From assembly GCA_025928545.1 (NCBI GenBank), contig JAICJH010000016.1, positions 48,893 to 112,892 on the forward strand: 64,000 bases of DNA, written 5' to 3'. Position numbers and translations under genes: made by a program. The stretch's first letter is position 1, and each line of letters begins with the position of its first letter. This DNA is from Bryobacteraceae bacterium. Its GTDB lineage: Bacteria > Acidobacteriota > Terriglobia > Bryobacterales > Bryobacteraceae. A model generated the notes under the pieces. The model was not told the DNA's origin and did no database searches. It worked only from the letters and a program-made list of their open reading frames with translations. Shown here piece by piece: positions 10,096 to 17,770 of this stretch.

Positions 10096-11309
10096 TTGAA
10101 AACGGCGTTACCACCCAGGCGAATACTGCTCCGCCGCCTGCCCAAACTCAGCCAACCCAGCCGCCGTCTGCCCCGCGACGAATGAGCGCGGCCGCAATTT
10201 TGTTTTTTATTGTTGTGGCGGCGGCTTTGGGCTTTTTTGTCTACCGGGGAATTGGAGCCCGCGTTTCAGCCGAATCCACTCTGGTTCGGGAAACGCGCGA
10301 GTCTTCCATACTCGATGTCGCGGTGACTCATCCAAAGTTTGTGACCGGCGCCCAGGAAGTTGTGCTGCCGGGCAACGCGCAGGCTTTCATCGATGCGCCG
10401 ATCTACGCACGGACGAGCGGTTATCTCCGGAAGTGGAACGCCGATATCGGCACGCGTGTGCAGAAGGGTGAAGTTCTGGCCGAAATCGAATCGCCGGAAA
10501 TAGATGCGCAGCTGTTACAGGCCAAGGCAAATCTGGCTACCGCGAATGCCAACCTCCAGCTCGCGCAGACGCAGGCGACCCGTTGGCAATCGTTGATCAG
10601 GACCAACGCAGTGTCGCAGGACGAAGTGGATCAGAAGACGGGCGCCATGAACGCCGACAAGGCGATTGTCACCGCGGACGAGGCCAACGTGCACAATCTG
10701 GAGCAGCAGGCTGCTTTTGAAAAAGTGACCGCGCCTTTCGATGGCGTAGTGACGGCGCGGCGGACCGATGTGGGATCTCTCATCAACGCGGGTGTGGGCG
10801 CGGGCGCCACGGAACTGTTCCATGTGGCCGCTATCGATCGTCTGCGGGTGTTCGTCAACGTTCCGGAGCAGGATAGCCGGGCTGCGCAGGGCGGGGCAAC
10901 AGCGTCGCTCTACCTGACGGAGTTTCCGGGCCGTACCTTTACCGGTACAATTGCCCGCAACGCGAACTCAATTGATCCCGCCTCGCGTACGCTGCTGGTT
11001 GAGATCGATGTGGATAATCACGCAGGCTTGCTGCTGCCAGGCGCTTATGTGTCGGTACACCTGAAATTGCCCGGGACAGCAAAAGCGATGACAATACCGG
11101 CGAATACGATGCTTTTCCGCTCTGAAGGGCTGCGAGTGGCGCTCGTCAAAGATGGCAAGGCCGAGATGACCCCTGTGCACGTAGGGCGCGATTTTGGCGA
11201 CTCCCTTGAGATCGTAGACGGGCTCAAGATCTCCGATTCGCTGATTGTCAATCCGCCGGATTCGCTGGTTTCGGGGACAGCGGTGCGGGTGCTGGCGTCG
11301 GGTCGTTAG
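10092..11309 (+). CDS. RND efflux periplasmic adaptor (membrane fusion protein)
   Basis: A 405-residue HlyD/AcrA-type adaptor. A proline-rich cytoplasmic start (residues 12-30) precedes one TM helix (about 34-53). The first lipoyl half shows IYARTSGYLRKWNADIGTRV with GEVLAEIESPEID; an alpha hairpin rich in Ala/Gln follows (about 135-205), then the second half ending VTAPFDGVVTARRTDVG and a beta-barrel domain. It bridges the permease to an outer-membrane channel. The ATG overlaps the permease stop as ATGA. The last 62 bases overlap the 3' end of the convergent ligase gene. Confidence 0.9.
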   Translation: MIENGVTTQANTAPPPAQTQPTQPPSAPRRMSAAAILFFIVVAAALGFFVYRGIGARVSAESTLVRETRESSILDVAVTHPKFVTGAQEVVLPGNAQAFIDAPIYARTSGYLRKWNADIGTRVQKGEVLAEIESPEIDAQLLQAKANLATANANLQLAQTQATRWQSLIRTNAVSQDEVDQKTGAMNADKAIVTADEANVHNLEQQAAFEKVTAPFDGVVTARRTDVGSLINAGVGAGATELFHVAAIDRLRVFVNVPEQDSRAAQGGATASLYLTEFPGRTFTGTIARNANSIDPASRTLLVEIDVDNHAGLLLPGAYVSVHLKLPGTAKAMTIPANTMLFRSEGLRVALVKDGKAEMTPVHVGRDFGDSLEIVDGLKISDSLIVNPPDSLVSGTAVRVLASGR

Positions 11310-12840
11310 AACCGGGAAATCCGGCGAGCATTTTCACCGTCGCAAAGGTATCCGCTTCCTGAGGCGACTTATCCGCGCGATATCGTTTCACGCGCGCAAA
11401 GCGCAGCGCGAAACCACTTTCATATCGCGGACTCTGCTGGATATCGCTGTAAGCAATCTCCACGACGATTTTCGGCTCAACGAAAACGGTATAGCTATCG
11501 CGCGAAGTTTCGAGAGCGAGCAGTTGTTCGGTTTGCCAGCGGAGCATTTCATCCGTCATGCCCTTGAAGGTTTTGCCCAGCATGGCGTAGCCGCCGTTTT
11601 CCGTATCGCGCGCGCCGAGGTGCAGATTGCTGAGCCAGCCCGTGCGGCGTCCGCTGCCCCATTCCGCGGCGAGAATCACGAGATCGAGGGTGTGAACCTT
11701 CTTGATCTTGAGCCATGTGTTGCCGCGCGCACCAGCCGCATAAAGGGACGATGTCGCCTTCGCCATGATGCCTTCGTGGCCGTTTTCGAGCGAAGCACGG
11801 AGGAATTCGGCGGCTGCTTCGGGGGTGGACGCAGTCATATGCGGAACGAGGTGTTGCGGCGGCGCCAACGTGGTGAGGATTGTGAAACGCTCGGCTTGAG
11901 GATGATCGATCAGGGGTTGCCCGTCGCAATAGAGGATGTCGAACCAGACGGGAGTCAGGGGAAGTTCTGTGCGCAGACGCTCCAGTTCGATCTTGCGCCC
12001 AAAGCGCCGCATCGTGACCTGAAATGGCTGAGGGCGTCCGTCCGGCGCGAAGCTGATGACCTCGCCATCGAGGATGAGTTCGCGGGCAGGAAGGGCACGA
12101 ACGGCTTCCACGACTTCCGGCACCGAAGAAGTCACGTCGTTGAGGGCGCGGGTGTAGATGCGGACTTCGTCGTCGCGTTTGTGAGCCTGAATGCGCGCGC
12201 CGTCGAGTTTGTATTCAAGGGCGGCTTCTTCCATTTCCGCGAGAGCGGTTTCGACGTCGGGCGCGGGCTGGGCCAGCATCGGGTGAACGGGCCGGAACAG
12301 TTGAATGGAGTAAGCGTCGAGCGCGGTGTCGCCCGATTCGAGAAGGGATCTGGCGACGCGCGCGGTATCGCCGGCCATCATGGCGGCTCGGCGAATGCGA
12401 TCGATGTCGACGCCGGAAGCTCGGGCGAGGGCTTCGAACATGAGGCCTTCGAGGGCTCCCTGGCGCAGGCCGCCTAAGTGCAACTCTTTCAGGAATTGCT
12501 GCTCGCCTGCTGTGGCGGCGGCCATGATGGTTTGGAGTTCGTTGCGTTTTCGGGGTTCGGAACCGGGTCCTTTTATGGTTGCGAGCGTGGCAAGTGCGCG
12601 GTCGACATCGAGGATTTGGAGAGTTGGCGCGGGTGCCGGCGGTGCCTGGGAATCACGGACGACAGCGGACCCGATCCCGGTGCGGCCCTGTCTTGTGAAG
12701 CCGGACAGGAAGGAGACGACGATGTCGATTTCGTCGCCGCGCAGTTGGCTTAGCAGGTTGGCGAGGAGTTCGATTTTCGCCAGCCGTTTGGATGTGGCGG
12801 CGACCTGAGTTGAGGTGTCGACGATGTTTGCCAGTAGCAT
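11248..12840 (-). CDS. ATP-dependent DNA ligase (LigB/archaeal Lig1-like)
   Basis: A 530-residue ligase with an N-terminal helical domain (about 1-180), the adenylation domain and an OB fold. Motif I is EYKLDGARIQAH with adenylated K211; motif III/IIIa GEVISF and WFDILY, motif IV EGIMAK and motif V TWLKIKK follow. It seals nicks with ATP and is additional to the NAD-dependent LigA expected in any bacterium. No Ku, LigD polymerase or exonuclease gene is adjacent, so a repair partner is not visible. The C-terminus ends in a Pro/Ala stretch encoded in the overlap with the convergent adaptor gene. The left boundary of the tRNA island begins about 105 bp upstream of its start. Confidence 0.9.
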   Translation of the reverse strand: MLLANIVDTSTQVAATSKRLAKIELLANLLSQLRGDEIDIVVSFLSGFTRQGRTGIGSAVVRDSQAPPAPAPTLQILDVDRALATLATIKGPGSEPRKRNELQTIMAAATAGEQQFLKELHLGGLRQGALEGLMFEALARASGVDIDRIRRAAMMAGDTARVARSLLESGDTALDAYSIQLFRPVHPMLAQPAPDVETALAEMEEAALEYKLDGARIQAHKRDDEVRIYTRALNDVTSSVPEVVEAVRALPARELILDGEVISFAPDGRPQPFQVTMRRFGRKIELERLRTELPLTPVWFDILYCDGQPLIDHPQAERFTILTTLAPPQHLVPHMTASTPEAAAEFLRASLENGHEGIMAKATSSLYAAGARGNTWLKIKKVHTLDLVILAAEWGSGRRTGWLSNLHLGARDTENGGYAMLGKTFKGMTDEMLRWQTEQLLALETSRDSYTVFVEPKIVVEIAYSDIQQSPRYESGFALRFARVKRYRADKSPQEADTFATVKMLAGFPGSNDPTPAPAPLSPKPANPAD

Positions 12841-12946
12841 GGCTTACGAGGCCAGTTTGGCATATATGGGCGTTGTTTTTGGTCGTCCGGGTGGGTGGCG
12901 GATAATGATAAACGGCGGCGTGGTGACGATCGCTGAGTCGTTTCAG

Positions 12947-12987
<41 letters not shown>

Positions 12988-13381
12988 AGCAAGGGGAAAT
13001 CCACAGACACCGCTGGAAAGGCAAAATGCTGATTTTGTGCGAGATGCATCAATTGGGCGTTTCCCGGAGTGTCTGGAATTATCCCCGGACGGTTACAAAA
13101 ACGGTTACATAAAAAGGTTGCGATCAGCGGCGGATTCGAGGCCTTTTGCTCTTGTCAGTCTCGGTCGAAATCGGTGGCCCTCGGCTCCGAAAACAGGTCG
13201 CGCAAACAACGATCAGTGCCTCTTCCATCTCGCGGAATTTGATCCCCGTCCGGAACCTCTGCTGAATGCGCGCTTAGCCCGCTGCGGGTTTGCTTTGACC
13301 GCGCGAGACCCGAGGGGAGTTCATCGAGATTGCCGCCGCGCAGCCTCCAGCGGGGAGATGGGTTTCATCACTTATTGCTGC
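12988..13381. other. 394-bp island segment without a recognisable gene
   Basis: Lies between the broken tRNA half and the AbiE-like operator region. I read all six frames and found only short frames without family resemblance. This is where an integrase gene would usually sit, and none is seen. A repeated GGTTACA appears near 13091-13109 and could be an integrase arm-type site, but this is a guess. Confidence 0.4.
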
Positions 13382-13465
13382 TTCAGCATTTGTTGAAATG
13401 ATCGGCCTCAGTGAAATACCGCTTGCCAGTTTTCACTGAATATGGTATTTTCAACATGTGTTGAA
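13382..13465 (+). promoter_or_regulatory. promoter and operator array of the AbiE-like pair
   Basis: Two copies of a 16-bp inverted repeat TTCARCA-N2-TGTTGAA lie at 13382-13397 and 13450-13465; the second covers the start codon. Between them is a perfect 9-bp inverted repeat, TCAGTGAAA (13408-13416) and TTTCACTGA (13431-13439). A sigma70-like promoter fits inside: TTGCCA (13423-13428), 17 bp, TATTTT (13446-13451). AbiEi-type antitoxins repress their own promoter by binding inverted repeats, so autoregulation by the downstream winged-helix protein is the expected use. Confidence 0.6.
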
Positions 13466-14540
13466 AGTGCCCCTTTCAGTAGAGGATGCCGAGGCTCGCG
13501 CGGCAAACCTACTGCAAAATCTGTTGCACGAAGTCCCAGGGCTGAAGCTCAGGCAACTCAACGTGGGATCAGAGGGGCGCGATGCAGGCATAGACATTAT
13601 GATGCGCGTGGATGTTTCGGGAGAGCCGCACTTTCTCGTCTGTGAAGTGAAGCAGAATGGCCAGCCTCGCTACGTCCGCGAGGGCATCCATCAACTCCAG
13701 AGCTATATAGCCCATTTCAAAAAGCCCGCCACTCCCGTATTGATTGCGCCATATTTCTCTCCGGTGTCGCGCGAGCTTTGCCGGGACAACGGAATCTCGT
13801 ATCTCGATTTCGAAGGCAACGCCCGTCTTGCGTTCAAAACGGTCTTTATCGACCGCTTGACTGAAGGCAAACCCGCGTCACAACGCCGGGAGTTCAAATC
13901 ATTATTCACACCAAAATCGAGCCAGGTCCTGCGCGTTCTTTTGCGCGATCCGAAGCGGATCTGGCGCGTGACGGACCTGGCGGAAGCCGCACACGTGAGC
14001 CTGGGACACGTTAGCAACGTGCGCAAAGCGCTTCTGGATCGTGAGTGGGCGGAGGTCATATCAGAGGGGTTTCATTTGGCTGTCCCCGACGCATTATTGG
14101 ACGCGTGGAAGTCCACTTACCAGCCGCCAGTCGAACAACAGATTCGCTTCTACACCACGTTGCACGGCAAGGCATTCGACACCAGCGTCCGCGACGCATT
14201 TGAGACTATGCCGCCAGCGGTGCAGGCCGCACTTTCTTCGTTTTCGGCGGCAAACTGGATCGCGCCCTACGCCCGGACCAGCACTCAGTTCTTCTACGCC
14301 GATAAGCGCGGGCTCGATCACATCCAATCGCGGATGAAATTGTCGTCCACCGCGAAAGGCGAAAATGTCATCATCAGTATTCCAAGAGATCCGGGTATTT
14401 TCCTGGACGCCTGCGAGCCGGGGCCGGGTATCCGCTGTACCAGCCCGATCCAGACATATCTGGATCTCTCCAAGGGCGGCGAACGGGGAGAGGAAGCTGC
14501 GGAACACCTGCGCCGCATGAAGCTGACATGGCAGAAATAA
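13458..14540 (+). CDS. AbiEi-like antitoxin/repressor with N-terminal PD-(D/E)XK nuclease-like domain
   Basis: A 360-residue protein. Residues about 8-125 look like a restriction-endonuclease fold: a helix with EARAANLLQ, then D46 in GRDAGIDIMM, then E63-x-K65 in FLVCEVKQNGQ, then a helix with Gln (GIHQLQSY). Residues about 155-205 form a winged helix-turn-helix (VTDLAEAAHVSLGHVSNV). The remainder resembles the C-terminal part of AbiEi-type antitoxins. The start is GTG 13458 within an operator; TTG 13461 is possible. It overlaps the nucleotidyltransferase gene by 13 bases in antitoxin-toxin order, as in type IV systems. The nuclease-like residues are seen; whether they cut DNA is unknown. It could be a DNA-binding relic of the nuclease fold. 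Confidence 0.7.
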   Translation: MLKVPLSVEDAEARAANLLQNLLHEVPGLKLRQLNVGSEGRDAGIDIMMRVDVSGEPHFLVCEVKQNGQPRYVREGIHQLQSYIAHFKKPATPVLIAPYFSPVSRELCRDNGISYLDFEGNARLAFKTVFIDRLTEGKPASQRREFKSLFTPKSSQVLRVLLRDPKRIWRVTDLAEAAHVSLGHVSNVRKALLDREWAEVISEGFHLAVPDALLDAWKSTYQPPVEQQIRFYTTLHGKAFDTSVRDAFETMPPAVQAALSSFSAANWIAPYARTSTQFFYADKRGLDHIQSRMKLSSTAKGENVIISIPRDPGIFLDACEPGPGIRCTSPIQTYLDLSKGGERGEEAAEHLRRMKLTWQK

Positions 14541-15397
14541 ATACTCCCGATCCGCAATCCGCGAATGAATACGACGACCGCACGACTACAGCCGTGAAGG
14601 CCGTGCTTCTGGAGATCGGTCAGATCCTCGGGAGTTTCAAAGGGAAGTTTGCGGTCGTCGGCGGAGCCGTGCCGTGGCTGCTTCTTGATAATTTCCAAAT
14701 GCCTCACGTCGGAACAATCGATGTAGATCTTGGTCTGGATGCTGAGGCTTTGGGCGATGGTGAGTACGTGCGTCTTGTGGATGCACTGATGACGCATGGC
14801 TACGACCAGAACAAGAAGCTCAGGAAATTTCAACTCGTCCGCCGAATTGAAGCGACGGATGAAGGAGACCCAATCGATATCGTGGTTGACTTTCTGATGC
14901 CGCGGGATGCGGTGATTGACAGGAACAAACCGCCAATCATTGAAGACTTCGCAGTGCAACGAGCCGACGGGACTGATCTTGCGATGCGGTTCAACCAAAT
15001 GGTTGCGGTGCGCGGCGCGATGCCCAACGGCGGAACCAACCAGGTTGAGATTGCAGTGTGCTCCATCCCCGCCCTCCTCGCGATGAAAGGTTACGCGATT
15101 CACAATCGGTTAAAGCAGAAGGACGCTTATGACATCTACTACTGCATCCGCAACTACCCGGAGGGTATCAATGCCCTCGCGACAGACTGCCTCCCATTAT
15201 TGAGTCTTCCGAGCGGAACGACGGGCTATGGATTCATCAACGAAAAGTTCGATGTGGTCGATGGCTTCGGGCCAACCTGTGTGAGGAACTTCGTCCAGGA
15301 ATCAAAGATCCTCGGTGACCGCACGCCCGATCAATGGCAGCAGGATGCGTTCGGCCAAGTCGACGCCTGGCTTCGCGCTATCGGGGTGAGGACATAG
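14528..15397 (+). CDS. AbiEii-like nucleotidyltransferase, putative type IV toxin
   Basis: A 289-residue protein of the nucleotidyltransferase fold. FAVVGGAVPWLLL (residues 41-53) gives the GG motif, GTIDVDLGLD the metal-binding Asp pair (D65, D67), and DIVVDFL the third Asp (D121). AbiEii-type toxins transfer nucleotides, in studied cases to tRNA acceptor ends, and stop growth unless restrained by the partner antitoxin. The gene begins 13 bases before the antitoxin-like gene ends, so both are translated from one mRNA. All three acidic positions are kept, so the enzyme may be active. It lies in a tRNA-integrated island, a usual place for such modules. The exact substrate cannot be read from the sequence. 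Confidence 0.72.
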   Translation: MAEINTPDPQSANEYDDRTTTAVKAVLLEIGQILGSFKGKFAVVGGAVPWLLLDNFQMPHVGTIDVDLGLDAEALGDGEYVRLVDALMTHGYDQNKKLRKFQLVRRIEATDEGDPIDIVVDFLMPRDAVIDRNKPPIIEDFAVQRADGTDLAMRFNQMVAVRGAMPNGGTNQVEIAVCSIPALLAMKGYAIHNRLKQKDAYDIYYCIRNYPEGINALATDCLPLLSLPSGTTGYGFINEKFDVVDGFGPTCVRNFVQESKILGDRTPDQWQQDAFGQVDAWLRAIGVRT

Positions 15398-15441
15398 GCC
15401 GCTGCCCGGATGAACGCCTTGAGCGTTGTTGAGCGACTCTA

Positions 15442-15678
15442 ATGGGACCAGATACCGTAGCAGCGTGGGACATCGCCGAGACTCAGCGACTGATTGACCA
15501 TCCTGCGGTCAGACTGCTGCGCAGCCCAAACGGGGCATTCACTCTCACGTTCCTTCATCGCGCATTCAAGGAGCACCAGGCTAGCGTAACGAGTACAGCA
15601 ACACTTGGCTTTGCTCAATACATGAAGGAATGCCATTGCGCAAAAACGTCCCGCTTCGTCAGGCTTCCATCTATCTGA
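15442..15678 (+). pseudogene. 5' fragment resembling Wadjet jetA (DUF3375)
   Basis: A 78-residue frame. Its residues about 15-50 read LIDHPAVRLLRSPNG then FTLTFLHRAFKEH, which is the start of DUF3375 proteins: the 'HPA.RLLR..NA....FL.R.FKE' pattern. JetA is several hundred residues long, so more than four fifths is missing, and nothing resembling JetB, JetC or JetD follows. The family call is from memory of the pattern, not from a search. I read it as a decayed remnant of a plasmid-defence operon within the island; a small unrelated protein is possible. Confidence 0.45.
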
Positions 15679-15966
15679 AAACGGAGACCTATATAGCGGA
15701 GTAAAAGTCCGATTGTCCATGGCCATGGTACATAGTCGGATCGGACCGGGTCAGACAGCCGGCACGCTCGTCAAAAACGGACGAGCGCGCGAAGGTCATT
15801 AATTCCTAAGAAAACAACGCTTTGATGCGGCTGGGCGACTAGTGAACGCCTTCCCGTTTCATCAGTAGCCACCGGCGGACCGGTGAATTATTCAGAATAC
15901 GTTGATGCTGGATGTGGTGACAAAATAGCGCATCATGGTTACAAATCAGGACATGGCAACCTCGAT
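15679..15966. other. non-coding island segment with inverted repeats upstream of the intact tRNA
   Basis: No coding frame of interest. GTCCGAT at 15709 and ATCGGAC at 15741 form an imperfectly spaced inverted repeat, and ACAAATCA (15941-15948) pairs with TGATTTGT (15978-15985) just beyond this stretch. Such repeats near an attachment site could be recombinase arm sites or remnants of element ends. Nothing else was recognised. Confidence 0.35.
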
Positions 15967-15967
15967 T

Positions 15968-15998
15968 TTGCAGTCCATGATTTGTGTAAGTGTAATAT
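15968..15998 (+). promoter_or_regulatory. candidate promoter of the intact tRNA-Ile2
   Basis: TTGCAG (15968-15973) followed after 17 bp by TGTAAT (15991-15996), or after 19 bp by TAATAT, lies just upstream of the tRNA 5' end at 16011 in an AT-rich stretch. The sequence differs from that ahead of the left tRNA half, so the intact copy appears to have brought its own promoter. Assigned from consensus similarity only. Confidence 0.4.
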
Positions 15999-16010
15999 AT
16001 AGAATAGCTT

Positions 16011-16086
<76 letters not shown>

Positions 16087-16125
16087 GATGCTCTCCCTCG
16101 CATCTTGCTTTATCATCTTGCCATA

Positions 16126-17037
16126 TCAGCTCGTAGCGTCCGTGAGATCGTCATGGTCAAAGGCTGAAGCCATGCGGTCCATCTCCGCCTTCTTGAGACC
16201 AAGCTTAGCCGCTTCTATGCGCCATGTAGATACTGCCTCGCCGATGCGCCTGGCGATCTGGCGAGCATCCAGATCCTTCAGATCGAAATAAGGCGCGACC
16301 TCCAACGCCAATTGCAAAGAGGCTGTTCCGTCCGTTTCATCGATCGCAGTCGAAAGGATGCGCGGTTTGATGTCAGCCGGTACGGGGTTTACGTCATAGA
16401 GCGGCGAGAGCCTCCAGCCATTGCGCCCGGCATATAAAAACCCGTGATTCCGTAAGTGATCGTCGGTATTCGAAATCAAGACGCTGAATACGATGCGCCC
16501 CCAGAGTTCTCGCTTATCGTCCTGCGCCGCCGCGCCGTAGCGGGCAAGCGCATCGACGATTTCCAAATAGCTATGCTGAGCGCCGTCATTCGCGCCGAGC
16601 ATACTCATCGCCGATAAAAATGGGATGCGTCTTTGACCTAAACGGTCAAAGCGTCTCAAGAGCAAGGCTTTGCGCTTAGCGACAGGCTCAATGCGCCAAA
16701 CAGGCGTAGCAAGTCCGGCTTTGCGGGCGAGCGTAAGAGCGAGGGCTTCCCATAGGGCGACGTTATATTCATCATGGCGGTTGGGGAATTTGGCGATCAT
16801 CAGATGGTCGTCGCGGTCGCGGATGGACGCCTTTGGCCGTGCGCCGCCGAGCGATGATCCAGGCGCGAGAAGTAAACGCAAATCTTCTTCGTCGTCTTTT
16901 TCATCAATGAAGTTTTCGGTCGCCGCGAGAAGACGCGCCAGATCAATGAGCGGCGGGATGGGCGGGGTGCTGTCGCGCGGCCGCAGAAACGGGCCGCCTT
17001 CACGCTCGGCGAAACAAGGCGCCCATGCGGGCTTCAT
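16126..17037 (-). CDS. hipA: HipA kinase core (C-terminal part of split HipA, or HipT-like)
   Basis: A 303-residue frame holding the whole kinase core. It has the Gly-rich loop SSLGGARPKA (about 56-65), ALLLRRFDR, the catalytic SNTDDHLRNHGFL and the DFG-like LSPLYDVNP. HipA-type toxins phosphorylate aminoacyl-tRNA synthetases and halt translation. The N-terminal Couple_hipA domain is encoded in the next frame (17000-17380). The first residues after the overlap continue the HipA sequence (FAEREGGPF) that should follow GAL in the upstream frame, pointing to a frameshift of two lost bases or one gained near 17010. A natural HipS/HipT-type split is the alternative. Kinase motifs are intact. Confidence 0.78.
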   Translation of the reverse strand: MKPAWAPCFAEREGGPFLRPRDSTPPIPPLIDLARLLAATENFIDEKDDEEDLRLLLAPGSSLGGARPKASIRDRDDHLMIAKFPNRHDEYNVALWEALALTLARKAGLATPVWRIEPVAKRKALLLRRFDRLGQRRIPFLSAMSMLGANDGAQHSYLEIVDALARYGAAAQDDKRELWGRIVFSVLISNTDDHLRNHGFLYAGRNGWRLSPLYDVNPVPADIKPRILSTAIDETDGTASLQLALEVAPYFDLKDLDARQIARRIGEAVSTWRIEAAKLGLKKAEMDRMASAFDHDDLTDATS

Positions 17038-17380
17038 CGCTTACCTGAAGCAGATAGTCGATTTTGAGAAGGGCGCGCGGAGCCTTTCCTTCCCTGTCCG
17101 CGCGAAGCCGTTCGGCGCGGCGCATCAATGCCTGCCCCCACCGATCTGGCGCTGAATCACCGATGGCTCCAAACAAAGGCTGATCCGGTGAGGCGTGGAA
17201 CACGCCGGGGCCTAAGCCAATGGCGGGCTCTAACGAGAAACGCGCTTCATTCTCAAGCCATTCTTCATCATATTTGAAGGTCGCAGTTTCCCCACCGCGC
17301 TGGGAATGCGCCCAAAGACGTCCGACCTTATGAGAGACGCCGCCAAGATCAACATAGACGAAGACCTCTCTGTCGCTCAT
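17000..17380 (-). CDS. HipA N-terminal domain (Couple_hipA) or HipS-like protein
   Basis: A 126-residue frame equal to the N-terminal subdomain of HipA: VYVDLGGVSHKVGRLW, FSLEPAIGLGPGVF, FGAIGDSAPDRWG and LLQVSDEARMGAL. It then runs out of frame into FRRA and stops. It overlaps the kinase frame by 38 bases and the hipB stop by four (ATGA). In HipBST systems the same domain is a separate protein, HipS, in the same gene order B-S-T, where it acts as antitoxin. Here the break falls inside the conserved GALRF stretch, so a recent frameshift in an ordinary hipA seems likelier. Confidence 0.72.
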   Translation of the reverse strand: MSDREVFVYVDLGGVSHKVGRLWAHSQRGGETATFKYDEEWLENEARFSLEPAIGLGPGVFHASPDQPLFGAIGDSAPDRWGQALMRRAERLRADREGKAPRALLKIDYLLQVSDEARMGALFRRA

Positions 17381-17718
17381 GCGCTCGTTTCCGGTCGTTC
17401 GGATTTTCGCCGGCCGCCAGTTCGAATGCGCTTGGGCAAGACTTCGGCCTCCAGACGCATTCCGATCGGATCGTTTTGTAATTCCGCGATTTCCCCCAGA
17501 CGATCAATCAATCCTAAAGCGAAAAGAACACTCGCATAGGAGCCGATAGCGACACCGCCATCGCCCTTTTCAATCTTGTCCAGGGTTGTCCGGCTAATGG
17601 AAGCGCGTTCCGCGATGATGGACATGGGAGTGCGTCGCCGCAGCCGGGCGGAGCGGATTCCAGAGCCAAGATTGCGCATGGCCCGTTTAACCGGAATATT
17701 CATTTTTGTATTGTCCAT
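17377..17718 (-). CDS. hipB: HipB-type XRE antitoxin/repressor
   Basis: A 113-residue DNA-binding protein. A helix-turn-helix of the XRE/HTH_3 type spans about residues 17-70, with MSIIAERASISRTTLDKIEKG as its recognition part, and the basic C-terminus is probably flexible. It should bind HipA and repress the operon. The ATG at 17718 overlaps a half-site of its own operator; ATG 17703 is another possible start. First gene of a three-frame minus-strand operon with four-base overlaps, the standard hipBA order. Confidence 0.8.
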   Translation of the reverse strand: MDNTKMNIPVKRAMRNLGSGIRSARLRRRTPMSIIAERASISRTTLDKIEKGDGGVAIGSYASVLFALGLIDRLGEIAELQNDPIGMRLEAEVLPKRIRTGGRRKSERPETSA

Positions 17719-17740
17719 AATTCTGAACCTTACAGCTATT

Positions 17741-17770
17741 AATGTACAGGATTCTGGACACTATGTCCAG
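17741..17770 (-). promoter_or_regulatory. hipB promoter with palindromic operator
   Basis: On the minus strand TGGACA (17769-17764) and TACATT (17746-17741) form -35 and -10 boxes with a 17-bp spacer. A perfect palindrome CTGGACA-CTA-TGTCCAG (17754-17770) covers the -35 box, and another half-site TTGTCCA (17711-17717) touches the hipB start codon. This is the layout expected for HipB autorepression. Confidence 0.6.

Noticed and set aside
11245..12477. A 410-residue plus-strand frame opposite the ligase gene
   Set aside because: No recognisable domain; the ligase on the other strand has all motifs.
12988..13381. An integrase gene next to the broken tRNA
   Set aside because: No frame shows the Arg-His-x-x-Arg-Tyr pattern or any recombinase-like stretch on either strand.
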